From the NCBI RefSeq assembly GCF_027923465.1, contig NZ_BRLB01000019.1, forward strand, positions 35,110 to 99,109: a stretch of 64,000 nucleotides of DNA. The letters run 5' to 3'. Below the pieces are notes generated by a model. That model was given only the letters and a program-made list of their open reading frames with translations, was not told the origin of the DNA and did not search any database. The stretch comes from Vallitalea longa (GTDB lineage Bacteria > Bacillota > Clostridia > Lachnospirales > Vallitaleaceae). Positions 26,000 through 34,948 of the stretch are shown here, piece after piece. A program made the translations under genes and the position numbers. The first letter of the stretch is position 1; every line of letters begins with the position of its first letter.

Positions 26000-26191
26000 T
26001 TACTTGATATCTATAGCCTCCACAGGACATTGTTCCTCTGCTTCTTTGGCACTTCCTATTAGATCTTCAGATATTTCTTTATCTTTGGCAACAGCCTTTC
26101 CTGTTTCGCTATCCATCTTAAATATTTCTGGACATATGCTTGGACATAAACCACAACCTATACATAATTCTTCGTCTACTAATCCTTTCAA
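26000..26191 (-). CDS. Single-cluster [4Fe-4S] ferredoxin
   Basis: A 63-residue acidic ferredoxin. CIGCGLCPSIC provides three ligands and CPVEAI the fourth, as in one-cluster ferredoxins of Thermotoga and bacilli, rather than the two-cluster clostridial type. The cluster carries one electron at low potential. Start is UUG with AAAAGGAG 7 bases upstream. It is a single gene with a terminator. It could serve any ferredoxin-linked enzyme of this cell, and no partner is adjacent. Confidence 0.93.
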   Translation of the reverse strand: MKGLVDEELCIGCGLCPSICPEIFKMDSETGKAVAKDKEISEDLIGSAKEAEEQCPVEAIDIK

Positions 26192-26426
26192 GATATTGCT
26201 CCTTTTAGGTATTTAGGTTAATATAGGTAACCTATAATCCTTTTTATTAATATCAACAATAAAACTTTACAGGTTTAGTATTCTCTAAAAAAAACATATT
26301 ATTAATAGGATAACTCCAAATTTAATTATATCGTACAATATGTAGATTATAATAATAGATTGAATCCGACATAATTGCGCTATAGAAATCTGTGCAAGGT
26401 AATTATACAATTATCTTAAGTAGATA

Positions 26427-27341
26427 TTAAGGTATTTTATTTCCTGCTGCTCTATATATCTCATACCATTCCTGCCTTGTAAGATCAACATCAGAAGCTT
26501 TACATATATCTTTCAGTCTATTAGAATTGGTTGTACCTACTATAGGTTGAATTCTAGCTGGATGTCTTAGAATCCATGCTGTCGCTATAGCTGAATTCGT
26601 TACATTTTTCTTTTCTGCTATTTCATCTATTTTTTTATTCAACTCTGGGAATTTATCGTTATCTAAGAATACTCCTTTACAGAATCCATATTGGAAAGGT
26701 GACCAAGCTTGAATGGTAATATCATTCAAACGACAATAATCAAGCACACTATCATCTCTGTTGATTGATGGGTCAATCTCCATATTTACATTCAATCCTG
26801 AATCTATCATTCCTGTATTAGTTATACTAAGCTGTAATTGGTTTATTATTATTTTGTTTTTCAGATATCTGTTCAATAATTCAATCTGCATAGGATTATG
26901 ATTGCTTACACCAAAATATTTCACTTTACCACTATCATGTAATTTGGAAAAAGCTTCTGCCACAACTTCTGGTTCCATAAGTGCATCTGGTCTATGAAGT
27001 AATAATACATCTATATAATCTGTTTTTAATCTCTTAAGGCTTCCTTCTACTGATTTCATTATATGATCATAAGAAAAATCATAGTATCCATTTCTTATAC
27101 CACATTTTGTTTGAATTATAATCTTTTCTCTTATGCTTGAATTCATACCTATGGCGTCTGCAAATATCTCTTCTGATTTACCGTCTGCATAAACGTCGGC
27201 ATTATCAAAGAAGTTGATTCCTTCTTCTAATGCAGTATTTACATGTAACTTCGCCTGTTCTTTTGATAAAATATTCATTCTCATACATCCTAATGATATT
27301 TCTGATGCAGTTATTTCATTAGCAATTTTTATTGATTTCAT
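26427..27341 (-). CDS. Aldo/keto reductase
   Basis: A 304-residue NAD(P)H-dependent oxidoreductase of the aldo/keto reductase superfamily (YdhF-like). It shows the catalytic-region Asp and Tyr (NFFDNADVYADGKSEE, Tyr about 51), the Lys region (IIQTKCGIR), the conserved LLHRPDALMEP segment and the C-terminal cofactor loop (RIQPIVGTTNSNRLKD). It would reduce a carbonyl substrate; which one is unknown. AAGGGA lies about 12 bases before the ATG. It stands alone, 235 bases upstream of the ferredoxin gene. Confidence 0.9.
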   Translation of the reverse strand: MKSIKIANEITASEISLGCMRMNILSKEQAKLHVNTALEEGINFFDNADVYADGKSEEIFADAIGMNSSIREKIIIQTKCGIRNGYYDFSYDHIMKSVEGSLKRLKTDYIDVLLLHRPDALMEPEVVAEAFSKLHDSGKVKYFGVSNHNPMQIELLNRYLKNKIIINQLQLSITNTGMIDSGLNVNMEIDPSINRDDSVLDYCRLNDITIQAWSPFQYGFCKGVFLDNDKFPELNKKIDEIAEKKNVTNSAIATAWILRHPARIQPIVGTTNSNRLKDICKASDVDLTRQEWYEIYRAAGNKIP

Positions 27342-27384
27342 AATTATTACATTCCCTTCATGTTAGTGTTTAGAATTATAGAAA

Positions 27385-27411
27385 AAAGCCAAGATTGATA
27401 ATCTAGGCTTT
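27385..27411 (-). terminator. Terminator of the RNase H-like gene
   Basis: AAAGCC-AGATT pairs with AATCT-GGCTTT with one bulge on each side and a short loop, followed on the minus strand by TTTTTTC. It begins 12 bases past the stop codon. Confidence 0.8.
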
Positions 27412-27422
27412 CATATAATCTT

Positions 27423-27809
27423 TTATGCCTTTAATATTCTGTCCCATTCTTTTAATTCTTCACTATTGGTCCCAACATTTTTTATTGTAACATTAGGATA
27501 ATGGGCTAATCTTTCTTTTACCTTTTTAGCCATTTTCAATACTTCTTTATTCTTAGTTGATGAAGTACCATTTACTTGCTCGTATACAGCTCCATCATTA
27601 ATTCTTATTTCTATATCTTTATCACTAAATTTATTTAGTTTTTTTAATAATGACAATATCCCATAGTGAGTAACAACTGCTGGTTTTTTGTACTCTCGCC
27701 AAATTGATTCTTTACATATAAGCTCTTTATCATCATATATACAATATCTAAATTCAATATCTTCATTTTCTTGGTAAGTAGAAATTCCTACCAAATAAGC
27801 TGTAATCAT
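27423..27809 (-). CDS. Unknown protein with RNase H-like outline
   Basis: A 128-residue cytoplasmic protein. The order of predicted elements suggests an RNase H-like fold: a first strand (ITAYLVGIS), two further strands, a helix (THYGILSLLKKLNKF), strand IEIRIND, helix VYEQVNG...NKEVLKMAKKVKERL and last strand VTIKNVGT. The late part recalls RNase HI (D-S---v-Q-nG---k-N--L). The first catalytic Asp is not evident, so it may be inactive. The chosen ATG has GGAGG 5 bases upstream; a start four codons earlier overlaps that site. Fold assignment is an inference from pattern only. Confidence 0.55.
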   Translation of the reverse strand: MITAYLVGISTYQENEDIEFRYCIYDDKELICKESIWREYKKPAVVTHYGILSLLKKLNKFSDKDIEIRINDGAVYEQVNGTSSTKNKEVLKMAKKVKERLAHYPNVTIKNVGTNSEELKEWDRILKA

Positions 27810-27975
27810 AGTTACCTCCATTTAGTTTTATAGTTTATATTAGTTTAACACTTGTATAGTTCATATTCAATAATAATTACCCAAATATTTATCAGATACA
27901 ATTTTTCAAGAATATTTTTTTAATATTCCTATGCTTAGTATTATTTCTTGTTTTATATTAAAGCTTTATATTTTT

Positions 27976-29754
27976 CTATGATTGTAATTTTTTCATTTTG
28001 TAAAATTCACCCTTTAATGCCATTAGCTCATCATAAGTCCCATACTCTGTGCAAATACCATTGTTAAGAACACAAATTTTATCTGCTTGGCGAATAGTTG
28101 ATAGACGGTGAGCAACAATAAAGGTTGTCCTTCCATTTGTTAAATTATTCATAGAATCTAGTATTAACGATTCAGAAACACTATCAAGTGCTGATGTTGC
28201 TTCATCAAATATGATAACTTTCGGATCTCTTATAATAGCTCTAGCAATAGCTATACGTTGTCGCTGACCACCTGATAATTTATTACCCTGTTCACCTACC
28301 CTTGTATCTAATCCCTCAGGTAAATTGTTTATTAATTCAGTAAGATTCGCAGCTTCTATAGCTTCATTCAGCTGTTCTTTAGTAACAGAAGGCAAACCGT
28401 ATGTAATATTCTCTAGGATGGAACCTGAAAACAAAATGGTATTCTGGGGAACCATTGCAATATGTTTCCTATATGTCCTTAGATTAATATCCTTAATATT
28501 GTTGCCATCTATAGTCAATTCTCCTGCACTTGGGAAATTAAAACCGATAAGCAGATTAATGGTTGTTGATTTACCAGCACCTGAACCACCTACAAAAGCC
28601 ACTGTCTCTCCGGGCTTAACTTTAATGCTTAAATCTTCTATCACATAGTCTCCCTTAGTATCTGGATATGCAAACTTGACATTTTTAAATTCATATCGTC
28701 CTTCAATACCTTCTAATATTAATTTACCATCATTATCTTCTACATCATAATCATTTAGTACTTCTCCTATACTAGAAATAGATTCCATACCCTTAGCAAT
28801 AGTAGGTATCAACATTATTAAAGCGGATACTTGGGCTACTATATTGGTAAAATAGCTTTGATACAGCACTATATCTCCTGCCTGAATCTGCTTATCTAAC
28901 ACAAGCCATGCGGTAAATCCTAAACATCCTAACTGAAATAGCTGAAAAACAGCCCAACTGACAGAACCGAAATTGGCCTGAATTATATCTAAACGGTATC
29001 CTTCTTTGGATGTATTTTGAATAAGGTCATCCATTCTTCTTACTTCTATATCCTCTAAAGCATGAGCTCTTGTAAGTGATATCATCTGCTCCATATCTAT
29101 TACTCTTGCCGAAGTGCTTTCTATCTTCTTACGGAATTTATGGTTTTGGCGCTTAATACGAGCACGAAAAAACACAATAGCTATAGAAGCAACAGGAATT
29201 GTCAATAGGAAAAATATAAAAATAAATCTATTGTTTGCAGCTGTAATAGACAAAGCAACTGTAATATTAATGGCAATATTCAAAAGTCCAATAAACAATT
29301 GTGATGACAGATTTTGAACAGCTTCAACATCACGAATTACTTTTGATTGAATACGACCTGATTGAAAATCTTTATGAAAATTCATTGAAAGTTGTTGAAG
29401 CTTTCTAATTAATGAACTTCTCAACCCTGCTTCTACTGTTCTGATAGCACCACTACTAAAACGGATGTGTAGATAATTCATTGGTACATTCAATACTACT
29501 AAAAATACTAAAACACCTACATTCAACCCGATAATGTTCCAAGGGTTCTTTTCATCATACATAACCGCGTTCACTATGTTTGCGATGACTATTGGCATCA
29601 GCCAAACTGGACTATGTTTTATGAGATAAAAGAATGCAGATAATAGAAATTTATGATAATTTCCTCTATATATTGCCAATAAAATCTTTAAAGGTTTTCT
29701 TTTATATTTATTATAACTTTCCAGAATTATATCTTCTACTTTATTAGTATTCAT
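27976..29754 (-). CDS. ABC-type exporter (fused permease and ATPase)
   Basis: A 592-residue half-exporter. Residues about 30-320 carry six membrane helices of the type IV exporter fold. Residues about 355-590 carry the ATPase with GGSGAGKSTTINLL, LSGGQRQRIAIARAII, VIIFDEATSALD and the switch VAHRLSTI, all canonical. As a single gene it probably acts as a homodimer; substrate unknown, drug or lipid export being typical. AGGAG lies 6 bases before the chosen ATG; an ATG ten codons earlier lacks a ribosome site. It is monocistronic. Confidence 0.9.
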   Translation of the reverse strand: MNTNKVEDIILESYNKYKRKPLKILLAIYRGNYHKFLLSAFFYLIKHSPVWLMPIVIANIVNAVMYDEKNPWNIIGLNVGVLVFLVVLNVPMNYLHIRFSSGAIRTVEAGLRSSLIRKLQQLSMNFHKDFQSGRIQSKVIRDVEAVQNLSSQLFIGLLNIAINITVALSITAANNRFIFIFFLLTIPVASIAIVFFRARIKRQNHKFRKKIESTSARVIDMEQMISLTRAHALEDIEVRRMDDLIQNTSKEGYRLDIIQANFGSVSWAVFQLFQLGCLGFTAWLVLDKQIQAGDIVLYQSYFTNIVAQVSALIMLIPTIAKGMESISSIGEVLNDYDVEDNDGKLILEGIEGRYEFKNVKFAYPDTKGDYVIEDLSIKVKPGETVAFVGGSGAGKSTTINLLIGFNFPSAGELTIDGNNIKDINLRTYRKHIAMVPQNTILFSGSILENITYGLPSVTKEQLNEAIEAANLTELINNLPEGLDTRVGEQGNKLSGGQRQRIAIARAIIRDPKVIIFDEATSALDSVSESLILDSMNNLTNGRTTFIVAHRLSTIRQADKICVLNNGICTEYGTYDELMALKGEFYKMKKLQS

Positions 29755-29881
29755 TTGTTTCTCCTTATTTCTTAAGATCATCAAAATAATTATTGCATCA
29801 TGAAGTCACTTTGAACCATTATTATCGTTGTCTACAATTTATTAACATAACTATCTATCTTACTTAAATTCCTCCTTACAA

Positions 29882-29910
29882 AATATAATGTCACGTCTTA
29901 GTTGTCACAA
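29882..29910 (-). promoter_or_regulatory. Putative promoter upstream of the ABC exporter
   Basis: TTGTGA and TATATT are 17 bases apart on the minus strand. Downstream at 29871-29877 an orphan AAGGAGG has no reading frame behind it. The 350-base gap 29755-30104 otherwise holds only the L,D-transpeptidase terminator. Confidence 0.45.
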
Positions 29911-30004
29911 TAATAAATTCAGTCAAATAAATTGTAGCTATACAATATTATCATCATTATAAATATATATCAAGATACATAATTTAAAAATCCTCTCCAA
30001 AAAA

Positions 30005-30053
30005 CAACAAAAAAACAAGCCTATCTTCTGTTCATCAAACAGAAAACAGACTT
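30005..30053 (-). terminator. Terminator of the L,D-transpeptidase gene
   Basis: On the minus strand AAGTCT and TTCTGTT pair with AACAGAA and AGGCTT, followed by a run of eight T. It ends about 50 bases beyond the stop codon. Confidence 0.8.
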
Positions 30054-30104
30054 ACTCTCTTATCCAGTTCACATGTTAGTCTCTATAAATCTAGTATTTT
30101 ACAT

Positions 30105-30803
30105 TTATTCGAATGGAATGAATCCCAGACTTTCATATAGTGTCTCAGTTATATAATAACTTCTCGGCAACCCTTTATCATTTTCATATTTGAATATTGC
30201 GGATTTCAATCCATCACCATATTTTCCATCACAATAGCCTTTATAATAACCAAGCTCTTTTAATCTTTCTTGTACAGCGAATACATCTGATCCAGTATCA
30301 CCTGGAGTCAATGTCCTAAGACCATCCCCAAATGGACCATATGGGCCTTTTATTATAGTAACTTTTGTTCCATAGGGAATATACTTCTTAAGGTCCTTTG
30401 CATCGTCGTTATACATTCTAATGCAGCCTTTAGACAGTCCACTTCCTATGCTCCATGGTTCATCTGTACCGTGTATACCATATTTTCCCCATGGTACATT
30501 AAATCCCATCCAAGTACCACCAAATCCTTCTCCCCAATTAGCCTTACTTACAATATTCCAAGTACCCAGTGGCGACGGTGTACTATATTTCCCTCCTGAT
30601 ACAGGATATTCTTTATACATTTCATTATCCTTGAACACATACATAATATAAGTATCAAGATCTACAAGAATGTAATAAGGATTATTATTTTGACTAAAAA
30701 ACACCTCCAACAAATTTTCATTAGTCCTTTTTAAGCATATTAGATTAGCTACACAAATAATCAAAATAATAGTTAACACAATTTTTATGTACATATATTT
30801 CAT
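30105..30803 (-). CDS. L,D-transpeptidase (YkuD) with peptidoglycan-binding domain
   Basis: A 232-residue cell-wall enzyme. An N-terminal membrane segment (about 4-22) anchors or exports it. The YkuD domain (about 45-150) has the catalytic HGTDEPWSIG...SKGCIRM motif, where Cys is the nucleophile. A C-terminal peptidoglycan-binding domain (about 165-225) begins SDVFAVQERLKELGYYKGYCDGKYG. It would make 3-3 cross-links or attach groups to peptidoglycan outside the membrane. AAGGAG lies 7 bases before the chosen ATG; thirty upstream codons that remain open are tyrosine-rich and lack a ribosome site. Confidence 0.92.
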   Translation of the reverse strand: MKYMYIKIVLTIILIICVANLICLKRTNENLLEVFFSQNNNPYYILVDLDTYIMYVFKDNEMYKEYPVSGGKYSTPSPLGTWNIVSKANWGEGFGGTWMGFNVPWGKYGIHGTDEPWSIGSGLSKGCIRMYNDDAKDLKKYIPYGTKVTIIKGPYGPFGDGLRTLTPGDTGSDVFAVQERLKELGYYKGYCDGKYGDGLKSAIFKYENDKGLPRSYYITETLYESLGFIPFE

Positions 30804-30912
30804 ACTACTACTCCTTACAAGTATGTACTTATAAAAATACAAACTTCTTGCATCATAATAATAATATGAAAGATAAACTGTCCAATATAACAAAAAAATT
30901 ATGAATACATTA

Positions 30913-30937
30913 AAAAAAGTTCACCTAAGTGAACTTT
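30913..30937 (-). terminator. Terminator of the AraC/GyrI regulator gene
   Basis: AAGTTCAC and GTGAACTT form a perfect 8-base stem with a four-base loop, followed by TTTTTTTA on the minus strand, immediately after the stop codon at 30943. Confidence 0.85.
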
Positions 30938-30942
30938 ATATA

Positions 30943-31782
30943 CTATTTCTTTTTAACAGGTATCCATATCTCACTGACATAGTCTTTGCTTTTGTTGTCT
31001 CCATCAGTATACAATTCTATATCGTAATCTGGTATTAATTCATATTCTGATTGTGGGAGCCACTCACTATAGATTCTTTTCCATACGTTTTGAATAGTGT
31101 CAGGCATTGGTCCTACGCATTTAAATACAGCCCATGTATATTCTGGTATCGTCAACTTTTCAAATCCATTTGGAATATCAGCATCATCACTACATTCACA
31201 GCCAATACCATAACGATATTCTTTACATCCGCACTTCTCTTGTTCACAAATTCCAAGCATACCGCATACAATCTCATTTGATCCTTCTGAATAATAATCA
31301 GACCAGAATTTAGGTATTTCCACTGTACTATTTTCTGATGTAAAATATCTTGTTTTAGCAAGAATTTTATATTCCTCTCTTTTAACAATCTTATAATCCA
31401 TAATATTTCCACCTTCCAATTGAATTTTTATGATAAGACGATTAAATGATTTTAGATTAGAACCTTCACTCTTAGCTTGTTTTGGCGTTATTCCATGAAA
31501 TCTGCTGAATGCTTTTGAAAAACTTTCTGGTGTATTATATCCATACTTAAGAGCAATATCAATCACCTTGGAACTTGACATTGTTAATTCCTGTCCAGCC
31601 ATAGAAAGTCTCCTATTTCTTATATACTCTCCCACTGTAATTCCAGTCAATAAACTGAACACCCTTTGAAAATGAAAACTTGATGAATAGATATGTTCAG
31701 AAATATCTTTACAGCTTATATCAGAGAATATGTTTTCTTCAATATAATCAATAGCACTATTTAAGCTCTTTATCCACTCCAT
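30943..31782 (-). CDS. AraC-type regulator with GyrI-like ligand domain
   Basis: A 279-residue regulator with the DNA-binding part first: an AraC double helix-turn-helix (about 8-105, with SSSFHFQRVFSLLTGITVGEYIRNRRLSMA and ALKYGYNTPESFSKAFSRFHG). A GyrI-like/effector-binding domain follows (about 125-278, with KREEYKILAKTRYF and PEYTWAVFKCVGPMP). Proteins of this order (Rob, SoxS-like activators with GyrI domains) bind small hydrophobic or cationic compounds and activate efflux or stress genes. GGGGTGA precedes the ATG. The Cys-rich stretch CEQEKCGCKEYRYGIGCEC in the ligand domain is notable and could bind metal. Confidence 0.88.
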   Translation of the reverse strand: MEWIKSLNSAIDYIEENIFSDISCKDISEHIYSSSFHFQRVFSLLTGITVGEYIRNRRLSMAGQELTMSSSKVIDIALKYGYNTPESFSKAFSRFHGITPKQAKSEGSNLKSFNRLIIKIQLEGGNIMDYKIVKREEYKILAKTRYFTSENSTVEIPKFWSDYYSEGSNEIVCGMLGICEQEKCGCKEYRYGIGCECSDDADIPNGFEKLTIPEYTWAVFKCVGPMPDTIQNVWKRIYSEWLPQSEYELIPDYDIELYTDGDNKSKDYVSEIWIPVKKK

Positions 31783-31913
31783 TTAATCACCCCTTTCATG
31801 GATATATAATATCAACTTTTCTAGTGGTTTTCCTGTCACACAATGCTTATATCTGTCTTATAATACTATAATAATATTATAAATCATATCATTTCAATAT
31901 AACATGAGATATA

Positions 31914-32576
31914 TTATTTTTTTCTTACCATCACATTAAAATGTCTAGAATAATATTTAGAATTCTCCATGCTATACTCTGTTTGTTCAATAGGAACATC
32001 AATAAAATCGAAATCAACAAAATATTTTTTTATATCTTCAATATCTACATAGAAATGTGGTACATCCTTCTCTGTTTCATGTTCATCTCTTAAGATGGTA
32101 TTGTCATCAATCCTTTTATATCTATCTGCATGTTGGTATGACCAAGTATTCTTAGAAATAAGTGTTATAAATAATTCTCCTTTACTTTTTAATACTCTTT
32201 TTATTTCATCTAGCGTCTTAATGAATCCTTCTGTATCCGTATGATAAATAACATTATATGCAATTATACAATCAAATGTATCTTTTTCGAATGGTAGAGC
32301 AAGCATATCACAAACTTGAGTTTCAATATGTAATTGTTCTTTTTGAGCCCAACTATTAAGATGATTGATTCCATATTCGGACAAATCAACTGAATTAACT
32401 CTAAAACCATTTTCTGCAAAGAATATGGAATGTCTTCCCAATCCACAACCTAAATCAAGAACTCTATCAAACCCTTTAGATACCCACGAATTAGCCAAAT
32501 AACATGATTCAATTGATGGGATTAACCAGGAGTTATCTTCATTTTTACTCCAATCCCAAGCTTTTGATTTTACCAT
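31914..32576 (-). CDS. Class I SAM-dependent methyltransferase
   Basis: A 220-residue methyltransferase with the Rossmann motif I VLDLGCGLGRHSIFFAENG near residue 40, motif II SVDLSEYGI, and the post-I/IV segment FDCIIAYNVIYHTD. The fold is that of the UbiE/Tellurite-resistance TehB-like group, but the substrate cannot be told from sequence. AAAGGGG precedes the ATG. It is followed closely by the AraC/GyrI gene on the same strand, with an intervening gap of about 130 bases, so the two may be separate units. Confidence 0.9.
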   Translation of the reverse strand: MVKSKAWDWSKNEDNSWLIPSIESCYLANSWVSKGFDRVLDLGCGLGRHSIFFAENGFRVNSVDLSEYGINHLNSWAQKEQLHIETQVCDMLALPFEKDTFDCIIAYNVIYHTDTEGFIKTLDEIKRVLKSKGELFITLISKNTWSYQHADRYKRIDDNTILRDEHETEKDVPHFYVDIEDIKKYFVDFDFIDVPIEQTEYSMENSKYYSRHFNVMVRKK

Positions 32577-32691
32577 AATTCTACCCCTTTCTAATTAACA
32601 ATAAATCTATATTAACATTACTTATTATATACTACAAATGATATATTCTCTACTTACTTATAGATTTTTTTTAATTTTAATGAAATGATAC

Positions 32692-32720
32692 TTGACAATA
32701 TTAAGTAATGGAATTAATAT
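32692..32720 (+). promoter_or_regulatory. Promoter of the MFS transporter gene
   Basis: TTGACA and TAATAT are separated by 17 bases, with the predicted start of transcription about 45 bases before the ATG. A TTTAACGATAAACTTATCA segment just downstream is partly symmetric and might bind a regulator. Confidence 0.6.
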
Positions 32721-32772
32721 AAAATAATCATTATATGTTTAACGATAAACTTATCATTATAAGGAGACAATT

Positions 32773-33951
32773 ATGATTACAATAACATTACTTATCATTA
32801 TATACTTAGCATTTATTAGTTTAGGTCTACCTGATAGCTTACTTGGAGTAACATGGCCAGCTATGCGAATCGAATGGGGTATGTCACTAGATGCGGCAGG
32901 ACTTGTTACAATTTTAACTACTGGAAGTACCGTTTTATCAAGCTTTGCAAATGGTCATGTAATAAAACGATTTGGAACTGGTAAAGTAACTTTTATCAGT
33001 TGCGTAATAACTGGAATTGCACTGCTAGGAATTTCATTTTCCCCATCCTATCTTTGGTTATTGGTATTAGCAATTCCATTAGGACTTGGTGCTGGTTCAG
33101 TAGATACAGCACTCAATAACTATGTAGCACTCCATTTCAAATCCCACCATATGAGTTGGCTTCACTGTTTTTGGGGTGTTGGTGCTACTGTAGGTCCAAT
33201 CATCATGGCTCAGTGTATGTTATTAACAGATTCTTGGCGTTTTGGCTATCGTACAATTGGTATCATCCAACTTGTTCTAGCTCTTATACTATTTATGAGT
33301 TTACCTTTATGGATAAAACATAGAAAATTATCAGCCAGTAACATAGTTGAAGAAAAACAGATAAATACAGAAGAACCAATTAAAAAAAATGTATTTAGGT
33401 TAAGAGGTGTAAAATATGCATTATCAACATTTTTCTTTTATTGTGCTGTTGAATTTTCAGTAGGTTTATGGGGAAGTAGTTTTCTTATACATGTTAAAAA
33501 TATATCTGTAGAAACTGCTGCATCTTGGGTAGCTATGTATTATGGGGGTATTACCGTTGGAAGGTTCATATCAGGTTTTGTTACTTTTAGAATAAGTAAT
33601 AGACAAATGATTCGTATAGGTCAAATAATTGCTATGAGTGGATCCATATTGCTAATGATCCCATTACCACACTATGCTTTAATGGGATCATTAGTTTTGA
33701 TTGGATTAGGTCTTGCTCCTATTTTTCCTTGCATGATTCATGAAACACCAACTAGATTTGGTAAAAATAATTCACAAGTCATTATTGGTTATCAAATGGC
33801 CTTTGCTTATATAGGTGGAGCTTTCATTCCTCCATTATTTGGATTATTAGCAAGAAAAATAAGTTTAACTTTATTTCCTTATTATTTAATACTTTGTATT
33901 ATGATTATGTTTCTTAGCTCTGAAACACTTACTGTACATACTAAAAACTAA
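32773..33951 (+). CDS. MFS transporter
   Basis: A 392-residue major facilitator protein with twelve predicted membrane helices, a central loop near 190-210 (KQINTEEPIKKN) and the mid-protein conserved GLGAGSVDTALNNYVA segment. That segment is typical of the FucP/BypA-like and related sugar or drug transporters. The N-terminal pattern (FISLGLPDSLLGVTWPAMRIEWG) matches a clostridial subgroup annotated only as MFS. AAGGAG lies 7 bases before the ATG. It is divergent from the methyltransferase gene. Substrate unknown. Confidence 0.88.
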   Translation: MITITLLIIIYLAFISLGLPDSLLGVTWPAMRIEWGMSLDAAGLVTILTTGSTVLSSFANGHVIKRFGTGKVTFISCVITGIALLGISFSPSYLWLLVLAIPLGLGAGSVDTALNNYVALHFKSHHMSWLHCFWGVGATVGPIIMAQCMLLTDSWRFGYRTIGIIQLVLALILFMSLPLWIKHRKLSASNIVEEKQINTEEPIKKNVFRLRGVKYALSTFFFYCAVEFSVGLWGSSFLIHVKNISVETAASWVAMYYGGITVGRFISGFVTFRISNRQMIRIGQIIAMSGSILLMIPLPHYALMGSLVLIGLGLAPIFPCMIHETPTRFGKNNSQVIIGYQMAFAYIGGAFIPPLFGLLARKISLTLFPYYLILCIMIMFLSSETLTVHTKN

Positions 33952-33969
33952 TAATTTTTACTATTTCAT

Positions 33970-34236
33970 TTTAATAAGTTGCTCCACTACCACAAGCGGC
34001 ACTTACAACCCCACAATATGCTGACACTCTCCCTATTTTTGTTTTTGATGTATCGCAATTAGGTTACTAAATATTAATCCCCTTATTAAATGCTCTTCAT
34101 CCACTTTTAAATATTTAGCATATTCAATTACAGGTATTGACACCGTAATACCTTGATTACCACTTCCTGAATTTATAATAACAGGTAAAATACATCCACT
34201 CATACGTGCATCTGAACCTGCCACAGTAGCTTGCAA
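33970..34236 (-). pseudogene. Fragment of an L-cysteine desulfidase (CyuA/UPF0597) gene
   Basis: The minus strand reads AGSDARMSGCILPVIINSGSGNQGITVSIPVIEYAK and later LIRGLIFSNLIAIHQKQK, the conserved C-terminal half of the UPF0597/CyuA family. After a frameshift near 34035 the family sequence resumes as SVSAYCGVVSAACGSGATY. The N-terminal two thirds and the true C-terminus are absent. It is a decayed remnant filling the 385-base gap between the MFS gene and the next gene. Confidence 0.8.
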
Positions 34237-34336
34237 AAAACAGCATTAAATCACCTAACAATTGTACCTTGGCAAAAAATATTTTCTCTGTTACACTTAA
34301 ATTATAATTAATACTATAATTTCAAGGAGGTAAAAA

Positions 34337-34864
34337 ATGTTAAATCGTACTATGATTAAAAATATTTTTAATGTTAAGAAATCACCTTTCTGGATATTTA
34401 CAATTGGTATAGTAATCATAGTTATAATTTCAATCGGAATACATAATAATTCAATAAATAAAACAAAAAACGATATAACTATTAATTCATCTTCCAATAA
34501 TAATTCACATCAAATAGATTTTAATATAATGACAGTTGATGATGCACCTATAGGTTGTGAATATGGAATTTGTAGCTATGAAGAATCAGATAATAAAAAA
34601 GTGCTTAAAAAACTTGATGATTTGAAAGGATTCATTTTCAAAGAGGATTTTGTACCAGAATATGTTGAATTCCAGTTCAGTGAAAAAACCCCTAAAAAAT
34701 TATCTTTGCAATACTTTACTGATGATAATGATACTAAAGAATATACCATTGATGACTCTTACCAGCTAAAAGTACCAAATGAAATAGGTGTTCACAATTT
34801 TTTTGCTACTATAGAATGGGAAAACAAAACAGAATATGTTTTTTTTAGAATTACCGTTAACTAA
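34337..34864 (+). CDS. Hypothetical membrane-anchored extracellular protein
   Basis: A 175-residue protein with a short basic N-terminus, one membrane helix (about 17-36) and an extracellular acidic domain. An Asn/Ser-rich spacer (SSSNNNSHQ) comes before a beta-rich region (FVPEYVEFQFSEKTPKKLSLQYF... and GVHNFFATIEWENKTEYVFFRITVN). No family is recognised, but the final segment looks like an immunoglobulin-like strand pattern. AGGAGGT lies 5 bases before the ATG, and a terminator follows. It is a lone gene. Confidence 0.7.
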   Translation: MLNRTMIKNIFNVKKSPFWIFTIGIVIIVIISIGIHNNSINKTKNDITINSSSNNNSHQIDFNIMTVDDAPIGCEYGICSYEESDNKKVLKKLDDLKGFIFKEDFVPEYVEFQFSEKTPKKLSLQYFTDDNDTKEYTIDDSYQLKVPNEIGVHNFFATIEWENKTEYVFFRITVN

Positions 34865-34879
34865 TTAAGGTTAATAAAA

Positions 34880-34925
34880 GGGCTGTTTATAATACATATC
34901 ACCTATAATATGCAAAAAACAGCCC
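34880..34925. terminator. Bidirectional terminator
   Basis: GGGCTGTTT and AAACAGCCC pair perfectly, with an additional CATAT/ATATG inner helix. T-rich sequence follows on the minus strand and CCTCTAATAT on the plus strand. It separates the convergent hypothetical and alpha-galactosidase genes. Confidence 0.8.
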
Positions 34926-34948
34926 CTCTAATATATTTATATTAATTC

